In this document: one piece after another, positions 1-6,607 of the stretch
How the letters are laid out: every line of letters begins with the position of its first letter
How positions within the stretch are numbered: position 1 is the first letter of the stretch
Assembly (NCBI GenBank): GCA_965229625.1
Contig: CBDDJJ010000001.1
Coordinates: forward strand, 992,001-1,056,000
Length of the DNA: 64,000 bases
DNA from: JANQIO01 sp965229625
GTDB taxonomy: Bacteria; Pseudomonadota; Gammaproteobacteria; Pseudomonadales; Halieaceae
Reading direction: 5' to 3'
Notes under the pieces: generated by a model
The model's database searches: none
Told to the model about the DNA's origin: nothing
The model's input: the letters and a program-made list of their open reading frames with translations, nothing else
Program-made: the position numbers and the translations under genes

Positions 1-1434
1 GTCGTCCAGCGCAGCTTCAAAGCGCTGGTAGCTGACGGAATGATAATAGCCGTGCTTGATGTCATCCTCGCGCGTCCAGGTAACCTTCACGGGCTTCCCA
101 ACCTTGCGTGTGACTATTGCCGCCTCCACCACGAAATCGCACTTGGACTTACGTCCGAATGCGCCGCCCAACCAGGTCGCGTGTACCGTCACATTCTCGG
201 GCTCCAACCCGAGCAGGCTGACTAGTGTGTTACGAGTGGTTTGCGCGTCCTGCACCGGGGCCCAGCACGTGAGCCGGTCGCCATCCCACTCGGCTGTTGC
301 GGTGGGTGGCTCCATGGGCGACTGCGCCAGGTGCGGTACGTAATACTCTGCCGACAGCGTTTTGTCTGCAATCTCGAGGGCTTTGATCGCATCGCCCCGA
401 TTGCGCCTGACATTGCCCGGTGCGCGAGAAGTAGTTTGCAGGGCCTTGCGGTATTCACTGGATGTGTAACCGGCATTGGGACCGTCCTGCCACTCGATCT
501 CCAGCGCATTGCGGCCCTGGATAGCCGCCCAGGTGTCGGTTGCGACGACCGCGACGCCGCCAAGTGGCTTGAACATGGCGGGCGCCGTAGCATCCGGAAG
601 CCTCACGGTTTGCAGCACGCCCGGTACAGCGTTTGCTCGCTTGTCATTCACCGCGCCCGTGGTACCGAAAACCTGCGGCGGCCGAGCTATGACTGCGTAC
701 ACCATGCCGGGGCGATCGACGTCGATACCAAAGGTGCCTTGACCGCGCACAATCCTTGGAACGGTGAGTGAGGGCACCGGCTTGCCGATATAGCGCCAGT
801 CCTTTCGCGGTTTCAGGCTGACCTCCGCTTCCGATGGAAGCGAGAGCGCGCCCGCCGCCGCGGCAAGATCGCCATAACTCAGTCTTTGATTGCCGCGTAC
901 CACATAGCCGAGCTCTGCGCGACACTCGGCCACATGGACATCCCACTGTGCGGCGGCGGCCCGGCACAACATAGATCGCATGGCAGCACCGGCAACACGA
1001 AGTCGATGAAAGTTGAAACGAACCGAACGTGAACCGTCCGTATTCTGATCGCCGTAACGGGAATCACCAGTCGCCTGCACAATCTCCACCGTGTCCCAGT
1101 CGGCTTCCAACTCGTCTGCAATAATCTGTGCCATCGAAGTCCACACCTGTTGGCCCATTTCGGCACGGTGGCAGGTGATCTTGACGGTGCCATTCTGTTC
1201 GATCGTGACCCATAGAGACGGCGTAGCGTCACCACCCCGCACATCGGTCAACGTATCGATGGATTCATCGTCCCGTGCTGACACGTGCGAACCGAGCGCT
1301 ATGCCGACGGTGAATGCCCCGGTACCGACAAGGAAACGTCGCCGACTGATGTTGGCGATCGATTCGGCCGTGGAAATGGGACAAGCCTTTGGTCGTTCGC
1401 GGCCGTCCATTGCGTCATAGAGTTCCAGAAACAT
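1..1434 (-). CDS. Molybdenum hydroxylase large subunit, isoquinoline 1-oxidoreductase beta-like (partial, runs off left edge)
   Basis: The 478 visible codons match the molybdopterin-binding subunit of the isoquinoline 1-oxidoreductase/aldehyde dehydrogenase family, which hydroxylates N-heterocycles or oxidises aldehydes. Residues 30-35 (SRRRFL) followed by a hydrophobic stretch form a twin-arginine signal, so the enzyme is predicted to be periplasmic. After it comes the typical block with EMGQQVWTSMAQIIADEL and DGSRSVR, then the PMEPP and LGGAFGRK molybdopterin motifs. The C-terminal part lies outside the window. These enzymes need a small 2Fe-2S subunit (iorA-like), which is not upstream here and may lie beyond the left edge. 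The ATG at 1434 is the first start before the Tat motif; M9 is an alternative. Confidence 0.9.
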   Translation of the reverse strand, partial: MFLELYDAMDGRERPKACPISTAESIANISRRRFLVGTGAFTVGIALGSHVSARDDESIDTLTDVRGGDATPSLWVTIEQNGTVKITCHRAEMGQQVWTSMAQIIADELEADWDTVEIVQATGDSRYGDQNTDGSRSVRFNFHRLRVAGAAMRSMLCRAAAAQWDVHVAECRAELGYVVRGNQRLSYGDLAAAAGALSLPSEAEVSLKPRKDWRYIGKPVPSLTVPRIVRGQGTFGIDVDRPGMVYAVIARPPQVFGTTGAVNDKRANAVPGVLQTVRLPDATAPAMFKPLGGVAVVATDTWAAIQGRNALEIEWQDGPNAGYTSSEYRKALQTTSRAPGNVRRNRGDAIKALEIADKTLSAEYYVPHLAQSPMEPPTATAEWDGDRLTCWAPVQDAQTTRNTLVSLLGLEPENVTVHATWLGGAFGRKSKCDFVVEAAIVTRKVGKPVKVTWTREDDIKHGYYHSVSYQRFEAALDD

Positions 1435-1564
1435 GTTGTGTTCCTTACCGGTTCTTGGTCGGGTCGTTAGCCGTCTACCAACCACCCAAATCCGTTGATG
1501 TTAATGTCCAAACGTCGCCAATACGCTGCCCCATACTACATTCCGCTATCGTCCGTACTATTTG

Positions 1565-2458
1565 CTACGAGCGTTCACCAGATGATCGATTCAAATCGGC
1601 ACTGGGCGGCACGCTGAATTTTCGCGAGTACTCGCGACTAAACTGCGTGGGGCTTTCGTAACCCACCGCATAAGCCGCTTGCGCAACCGAGTGCTCACCC
1701 CGGGTGAGTAGAACGCGGGCGTTCAATAGCCGAAGGTCCTTTTGGTACTGAAGCGGCGTCATTCCGGTGATTGCCTTGAAATGATGGTGGAATGACGACG
1801 CGCTCATGCCCGCGGCTTTGGCGAGCTTCGTCACGCTGAGGCGTTGTGCCAGGTTCTGTTTTATCAAGTTGGTAATTCGGTCGATGCGATCCGCGTAGCT
1901 GCCCCGTTCGAGCAACTGCCGCAGCATCGCGCCATGGCGTGCCAAGAGGAGTCGAAAATGGATCTCGCGGAGCAACATCGGCAGCATGACCTTGGCCTGC
2001 ACGGGTCGTTCGACGAGCTCGAAGAGGCGGTCGATGGCGCTCAGCAATGCGCTTTCGGTTTCTCCCACCCCCAAAGGGCGTGCCCGTTCTTCATGGATAT
2101 CGGCGGCGGATACGACATCGAACAGCCCACGGACGATGCCGATATCCAACCGTACAGTCATCGCGACGTAAGGTGACTCCAGACTCGCCTCAGTCACCTG
2201 CGTAATGACCGGCAGCTCGTGGCTGACAATGAGCGACTCTCCGGCGCCGTAGCGAACGACCTGGGTGCCGGAGTGAGTTTCCTTGCAGCCCTGCAGCACC
2301 ACGCAAAACAGCGGTGCATACAACGTGGGCTCCAGCATCGTTGGCGTACGACTGCGTGTTACGGAGATACCGTCGAGCTCGGTCGGGAAATACGTGTCAC
2401 CCGCCTCGCGTTCGTCGGCATAGGCACAGATGCGATCGATTAGGCCTGGGACAGGCAA
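1565..2458 (-). CDS. AraC family transcriptional regulator (AraC_N type)
   Basis: This 297-residue protein has an AraC_N-type sensor domain (about residues 25-180, including LYAPLFCVVLQGCKE and GAGESLIVSHELPV) and a C-terminal double helix-turn-helix (about 190-290, with MSASSFHHHFKAITGMTPLQYQK and GYESPTQFSREYSRKF). It is a paralogue of the regulator at 4378-5259; the two share most of these motifs. It is divergent from the SDR gene at 2703, and the 244-bp gap holds two inverted repeats, so it probably controls that SDR and perhaps itself. Regulators of this subfamily often sit next to oxidoreductases. The ligand is unknown. Confidence 0.93.
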   Translation of the reverse strand: MPVPGLIDRICAYADEREAGDTYFPTELDGISVTRSRTPTMLEPTLYAPLFCVVLQGCKETHSGTQVVRYGAGESLIVSHELPVITQVTEASLESPYVAMTVRLDIGIVRGLFDVVSAADIHEERARPLGVGETESALLSAIDRLFELVERPVQAKVMLPMLLREIHFRLLLARHGAMLRQLLERGSYADRIDRITNLIKQNLAQRLSVTKLAKAAGMSASSFHHHFKAITGMTPLQYQKDLRLLNARVLLTRGEHSVAQAAYAVGYESPTQFSREYSRKFSVPPSADLNRSSGERS

Positions 2459-2474
2459 GGAAGGGTACTCCTGG

Positions 2475-2522
2475 ATAGCGTTCGATCACGATAGAAGATC
2501 AATACCACCCTGAGAACGCTAT
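2475..2522. promoter_or_regulatory. Inverted repeat, candidate AraC operator (9-bp arms)
   Basis: ATAGCGTTC at 2475-2483 is the exact reverse complement of GAACGCTAT at 2514-2522, with 30 bases between. It lies immediately upstream of the AraC gene (start 2458) in the divergent region shared with the SDR. Function is inferred from position. Confidence 0.45.
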
Positions 2523-2523
2523 A

Positions 2524-2558
2524 TCCGAAAGTTTAGAGGATTGGGCAGTTCTTTCGGA
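2524..2558. promoter_or_regulatory. Second inverted repeat in the AraC/SDR divergent region (8-bp arms)
   Basis: TCCGAAAG at 2524-2531 pairs exactly with CTTTCGGA at 2551-2558, spacer 19 bases. It starts two bases after the first inverted repeat ends. The two together suggest a composite operator for divergent control. The rest of the gap (2559-2702) shows no clear signal. Confidence 0.4.
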
Positions 2559-2702
2559 GTAATAGATAGGTTTTGGAACTATCACCCGGATAGGATGCAC
2601 CGGCATCTTATTTGCAGTGACTGACCCGACGGCACATTGAAGTGTCCGGCGGCACAAATCTTCGATCGCGCCGACCAGTTCAAAGACCCGAGAAGACAAG
2701 AG

Positions 2703-3524
2703 ATGAAAAAAACTATCCTGATCACAGGTGCCTCCAGCGGCATCGGCAAAGCGACCGCTATCCTCTTCCAGGAAAAAGGCTGGAACGTGATTGCGACGAT
2801 GCGGACACCCAAGAGCGGCACGAAGCTTTCTGAACGGGAAAACGTCCTGGTCCAGCCGTTGGACGTCACCGATTCGGACTCAATTCAGTCTGCCGTCACG
2901 GCTGGCCTTGAGCACTTTGGCCGTATCGACGCCCTGATCAACAATGCCGGGTACGGCGCATACGGTCCGCTGGAAGCATTCAACATGGCCGGAATTCGAC
3001 GCCAGTTCGATACCAACGTGATCGGACTGCTCGAGTTGACCAAAGCGGTGTTGCCAACGATGCGAAAACAGGGCGAGGGGACGATTGTCAACATCTCGTC
3101 GATTGGCGGTCAGATCACATTTCCGATGGGCACTCTCTATCACGGCACAAAGTTCGCTGTCGAAGGCTTGACGGAATCGCTGCACTACGAGCTGAGCGCG
3201 ATCGGCATCAAAGCCAAGCTCGTGGAACCCGGAATGACCAATACCGATTTCGGTGGACGGTCGTTTGACTTCCGCAACGACGAATCACTGACAGAGTACC
3301 AATCTCTCGTGCCAAAACTGTTCGATGGGTTTTCAGCCACCATCGAGCGCGGCGGCATGTCGGAACCCGAAGTGATCGCCGAAGTCATTCACGAAGCGGT
3401 GACCGATGGTAAGACGCAGCTGCGCTACCCGGCGGGCGACGACGCAGTGCTCTATCTGTCTGAGCGCAAAGCGCTGGACGACGAAACCTACATCGCAAGC
3501 ACCAAAGATCGATTCGATTGGTAG
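2703..3524 (+). CDS. SDR family oxidoreductase
   Basis: A 273-residue classical short-chain dehydrogenase/reductase. It has the nucleotide-binding TGASSGIG at residues 8-15, the NNAG motif near 80, the catalytic Ser in NISSIGG and the YHGTK active-site Tyr/Lys pair near 145-149. The sequence pattern (INNAGYGAYGPLE, EPGMTNTDF) resembles the SDRs commonly found beside AraC_N regulators. The ATG at 2703 is chosen because the Rossmann strand begins directly after it; an upstream in-frame start at 2637 would add 22 unlike residues. The divergent AraC gene at 1565-2458 is the likely regulator. The substrate cannot be told. Confidence 0.92.
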   Translation: MKKTILITGASSGIGKATAILFQEKGWNVIATMRTPKSGTKLSERENVLVQPLDVTDSDSIQSAVTAGLEHFGRIDALINNAGYGAYGPLEAFNMAGIRRQFDTNVIGLLELTKAVLPTMRKQGEGTIVNISSIGGQITFPMGTLYHGTKFAVEGLTESLHYELSAIGIKAKLVEPGMTNTDFGGRSFDFRNDESLTEYQSLVPKLFDGFSATIERGGMSEPEVIAEVIHEAVTDGKTQLRYPAGDDAVLYLSERKALDDETYIASTKDRFDW

Positions 3525-3551
3525 CTGCCCTCAATCTCAGGAACCGCACCA

Positions 3552-4142
3552 ATGAAGGATTCTCAGCCATCCAATGGCGAACGGGAGTGCTCGCGCGCGA
3601 CGTTCGATCTCGTCACCGACTGGCTGCAGATCATTACAAGCGCCGTCGTAATCGCTGGCCTGGGACTGGTGATCTGGGAACTGAAACAGGCACGTGAACT
3701 GACGCAGGCACAGCTTACCAGCGAAGGCTGGGCGCGCCTGAGCGAGCGCAACATGGCCATTGTCGGCGAAAACGGGGCCGAAGTGCTCGCCAAGGCCTGC
3801 GATCAACCCGATGCGCTCACCCGCACCGACGTCGAAATCATGCAGGTGATTACCCATGATCGGCTGACGGCCATCAACCGCATCCATGCGCTCAACCTCG
3901 ACGCCGGGCTTTACACCGGCGCAGGGATGGACTGGACACGATTCAGCGAGCAGACGTTCCGTGACATTTTCGCCACCGAATTTGGCCGAGTTTGGTGGCG
4001 GGCCACCCGCCAACGATGGGCACCCGAAGTCACTGAACTAGGCGATCGATACCTGGATCAAGCCGGGCGGCTGACTTGCGGCGATTTGGCGCGCGAGCTC
4101 TCAAGCACGAGTCGCAGCTCGCGTGAGCCGCAAACGCCCTGA
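3552..4142 (+). CDS. Hypothetical protein with one N-terminal membrane segment
   Basis: I do not recognise a named family. The 196-residue product has one hydrophobic segment at about residues 26-43 (LQIITSAVVIAGLGLVIWEL), followed by a charged helix (KQARELTQAQL) and a soluble domain of about 140 residues rich in Trp, Arg and acidic residues. This is the layout of a small inner-membrane protein anchored at its N-terminus. It follows the SDR by 27 bases on the same strand and may be co-transcribed. The composition matches the lower-GC neighbourhood. Confidence 0.7.
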   Translation: MKDSQPSNGERECSRATFDLVTDWLQIITSAVVIAGLGLVIWELKQARELTQAQLTSEGWARLSERNMAIVGENGAEVLAKACDQPDALTRTDVEIMQVITHDRLTAINRIHALNLDAGLYTGAGMDWTRFSEQTFRDIFATEFGRVWWRATRQRWAPEVTELGDRYLDQAGRLTCGDLARELSSTSRSSREPQTP

Positions 4143-4186
4143 TTACTTTATGAATTAGCTACCCAGCACAGCGGGAAACCACTATC

Positions 4187-4339
4187 CATGTACTGAGTGT
4201 TCTGATCTTCCACGATGACTTCGGCAACGCCGATGGGAAGATCGGATTCTGGCTAAAAGAACTTGCGGCGCCACACTACCATCGGCTGGACGCAGGAGTG
4301 GAAACAACTATAGCCTCTCCAAAAGGCTTTCAGTCGCCG
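4187..4339 (+). pseudogene. Remnant of a DJ-1/PfpI (type 1 glutamine amidotransferase-like) gene
   Basis: An open stretch of about 51 codons reads as the N-terminus of a DJ-1/PfpI-family protein of the SHDxLGxTGxKTGFWLEE type: VLIFHDDFGNADGKIGFWL, then KELAAPHYHRLDAGVETTI and ASPKG. There is no usable start codon: the in-frame TGA at 4151 is followed by no ATG or GTG. The similarity stops after ASPKGFQSP, and the rest of the usual roughly 230-residue protein, including the nucleophile-elbow Cys, is absent. The region then runs into the 3' end of the AraC gene on the other strand. I read it as a decayed 5' fragment. Confidence 0.65.
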
Positions 4340-4377
4340 CACGTCGCGAACGTCCGGGTGCTGTGGACCGTGGTTTA

Positions 4378-5259
4378 TCAGGGCCCGCTACGGAGGTCCG
4401 CGCTGGGTGGAACGTCGAACTTTCGGGAATACTCGCGGCTGAACTGTGTTGGACTCTCGTAGCCAACCTCGTACGCGACGCCGGCAACGCTGATCGCCCC
4501 CTCCAGGAGCAGCCTACGCGATTCAAGAAGTCGAAGGTCTTTCTGGTACTGCCGCGGCGTCATCCCAGTAACCCTTTTGAAGTGCTCGTGAAACGAGGAC
4601 GCACTCATTCCTGCGATCCTGGCGAGTTCGGGGACTGCGTGACTTGCGCTTAGTTTCGCCTTTATTCGATTGATGACTTTAGCGATACGGTCTGCATGGC
4701 TGCCTCGAGAGAGCAGTTGCCGAAGCATCGCGCCGTGGCGTGCCAGCAGGAGCCGGAAATGAATCTCGCGCAGCAGTAGGGGCTGCATTACCTTGGCTTC
4801 GACGGGTCGGTCGATTAGTTCGAACAGACGCCCCATCGCATCTACCAACCGCGCGTCAGCGGAACCGACATCCAGTGCGCGCGAGTTCTCACAATGCAAC
4901 TCTGTATCGCTAAGCTCGTCAAACAGGCTTCGTACAACTCGCAAATCCAAGCGCAGGATCAGGGCGATGTACGGCGACTTGGCGCTCGCCTTCGTCACTC
5001 TTGAAAGAACCGGCAACTCATGACTCACAATCAGAGTCTCACCGGCCCCGAAAGTCACGGACTGAGTCCCAGCCGCCGTTTCTTTTTGGCCCTGTAGAAT
5101 CAGGCAGACCAAGGGCTCGTACAGGACGGCTTCAATCGACGTTGGTTTAGAACTGATCATTACACCCAGACCATCGATCGGTGTGGCGCGGTAGCCGTGG
5201 CCAGAGCCTTCCCGTTCAGCAAACGTGCGCACGGTCTGAATCAACGAGTCTGTTTGCAT
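4378..5259 (-). CDS. AraC family transcriptional regulator (AraC_N type), second copy
   Basis: A 293-residue regulator with the same layout as the one at 1565-2458: an AraC_N domain (VLYEPLVCLILQGQKE, GAGETLIVSHELPV) and a C-terminal double helix-turn-helix (MSASSFHEHFKRVTGMTPRQ, GYESPTQFSREYSRKF). The ATG at 5259 is chosen because GGGAG lies seven bases upstream and the length then matches the paralogue; the frame is open to 5358. It ends close to the DJ-1/PfpI remnant, a family often controlled by such regulators, so its former target may be lost. It may now act on the SDR region or elsewhere. Confidence 0.9.
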   Translation of the reverse strand: MQTDSLIQTVRTFAEREGSGHGYRATPIDGLGVMISSKPTSIEAVLYEPLVCLILQGQKETAAGTQSVTFGAGETLIVSHELPVLSRVTKASAKSPYIALILRLDLRVVRSLFDELSDTELHCENSRALDVGSADARLVDAMGRLFELIDRPVEAKVMQPLLLREIHFRLLLARHGAMLRQLLSRGSHADRIAKVINRIKAKLSASHAVPELARIAGMSASSFHEHFKRVTGMTPRQYQKDLRLLESRRLLLEGAISVAGVAYEVGYESPTQFSREYSRKFDVPPSADLRSGP

Positions 5260-5422
5260 TGCCGGGCTCCCGGCCCTGTCGAGGGACTTGCTCGAAGATA
5301 GTACGCGTTGAAACCACCCATCGTCCATTGGGATGGAACGCTGCATCGGTCTATCCAACGCTCAAGTACGCAGCTAAATTGCGTCAGCTTGGGCATCGAT
5401 TGGCAGTCGACTGCACCCGCGC

Positions 5423-5455
5423 AGAACGTGGTACCCACCCTGAGTCCCATGGTCC
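5423..5455 (-). repeat. 33-nt repeat copy 1: relic of a TonB-receptor 3' end
   Basis: These 33 bases match 6610-6642 at 32 of 33 positions, in the same orientation. The second copy encodes the last codons of the TonB receptor (..TMGLTVGTTF, stop). On the minus strand this copy reads TRWTMGLRVGTTF but has no stop at the right place. It sits where the lower-GC left part of the window meets the GC-rich catabolic cluster. The rest of the gap 5260-5514 shows no gene I can name. Confidence 0.6.
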
Positions 5456-5514
5456 AGCGCGTGGAGCAGTGCCAGGACTACAAGGACGCGGGCTTTATCG
5501 ACTGACGCCTTAAG

Positions 5515-6501
5515 CTAGGCAGAAGGTCGCACATCTCCAGCAACATGCCGGTCGTAAAACTCGGCAAACTGCTGATAGGTAAACTCCTTGGCCTGCGTGC
5601 TGACTTCCGCCTTGCCGCCCATGAAGTCGAAGGCATGGTAGCAACCCTCAAACTCGCGGTAGGCCACTTCCACTGCTGCATCTCGCAATGCCTGCACGTA
5701 GTCCATAGTTTCCTGGTAAAAGGGTTCCAGCGTGCCGACGAAGGTAACGGTGGGAGGCATACCCCGATAGTCTTTATTGCGGGCCGGAGCTGCGTAGGCC
5801 GGCACCTCTGCGTTCGCCGCCTGCAGTTCAGCGAGATAGGCGCCCCAGCCGATACGGTTCATGCGCGTGTCCCAGACCGGAGACTCCATGTCCCGGGAAG
5901 GATCATCCGGCTGTGTATCATCGATCATCGGGTAAATCGGCATCTGGAACGCGATATCAATATCACCAGTGTCTCTGGCTTTTAGCGTCACCGCCGCCGC
6001 CAGCCCTCCCCCGGCGCTGTGTCCGGCCACCATAAACCGTTCACCGGTGATCCCCAGGGACTCCGCATTGGCACGTGCCCACAGCAAGGCGTCGTAGCAG
6101 TCCTCAAAACCCGCGGGAAATGGCTTCGTATGAGCCTTGCGATAGTCAGGCGCAATCAGCACACAGTGACGGGCCCGCAGGAAGCCTTCGATCGCTTCCA
6201 GCGCCTGCTCCGGGTTGCCCATGATGTAACCGCCGCCGTGGACATACAGCAGCGCCGGCAGTTTGCCTTGTACCGCTTCGGGTCGATAAATCACCACGCG
6301 ATACTCACCGCTGCCGTCGCTACAGGGCAACTGACGTTCCTCACAGTGAAAACCGGCAATCGGCCTTGCTTTCTGGAACCTACTACCGAGGAAGTTGAGA
6401 AAGCGGATAAACCAGGCGCGCCTGAACAGTGCCGGTATCAGCATCGCAATGCGGTAGGTCCGCTGCAGGTCCGGATGCAGCATCTCTCTGGTGACTTTCA
6501 T
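5515..6501 (-). CDS. Alpha/beta hydrolase, hormone-sensitive-lipase-type esterase
   Basis: A 328-residue esterase of the HSL/bacterial family IV type. It has the oxyanion motif HGGGY (near residue 88), the nucleophile motif GHSAGG (near 157), and a C-terminal histidine in GCYHAF. The usual acid motif DPLxDE reads EPFYQE here, so the catalytic Asp may be Glu or lie elsewhere. No signal peptide is clear. The ATG at 6501 is preferred over a GTG at 6537 because GGAG lies seven bases before it and the GTG falls close to the upstream terminator. It lies downstream of the TonB receptor but behind a terminator, between the two 33-nt repeat copies. Confidence 0.9.
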   Translation of the reverse strand: MKVTREMLHPDLQRTYRIAMLIPALFRRAWFIRFLNFLGSRFQKARPIAGFHCEERQLPCSDGSGEYRVVIYRPEAVQGKLPALLYVHGGGYIMGNPEQALEAIEGFLRARHCVLIAPDYRKAHTKPFPAGFEDCYDALLWARANAESLGITGERFMVAGHSAGGGLAAAVTLKARDTGDIDIAFQMPIYPMIDDTQPDDPSRDMESPVWDTRMNRIGWGAYLAELQAANAEVPAYAAPARNKDYRGMPPTVTFVGTLEPFYQETMDYVQALRDAAVEVAYREFEGCYHAFDFMGGKAEVSTQAKEFTYQQFAEFYDRHVAGDVRPSA

Positions 6502-6537
6502 GAACGGGCTCCAGCAGGCAGGGAACCAGATGGGCAC

Positions 6538-6562
6538 AAAAAAGGGGCCATATCGTGGCCCC
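6538..6562 (-). terminator. Rho-independent terminator after the TonB receptor
   Basis: On the minus strand a perfect 7-bp stem (GGGGCCA/TGGCCCC, arms 6556-6562 and 6544-6550) with the 5-nt loop 6551-6555 is followed by six T (6543-6538). It lies about 45 bases after the TonB receptor stop and just before the esterase start. Confidence 0.85.
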
Positions 6563-6607
6563 AGGCATTATACCCTCGCGCAAGGTTCGGCCAGTCGAAC
6601 GTGCCTG

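Noticed and set aside
5308..5505. Plus-strand open frame ending MVQRVEQCQDYKDAGFID
   Set aside because: It overlaps the receptor relic, has no ribosome-binding site and no recognisable family; most of it is best explained as non-coding DNA.
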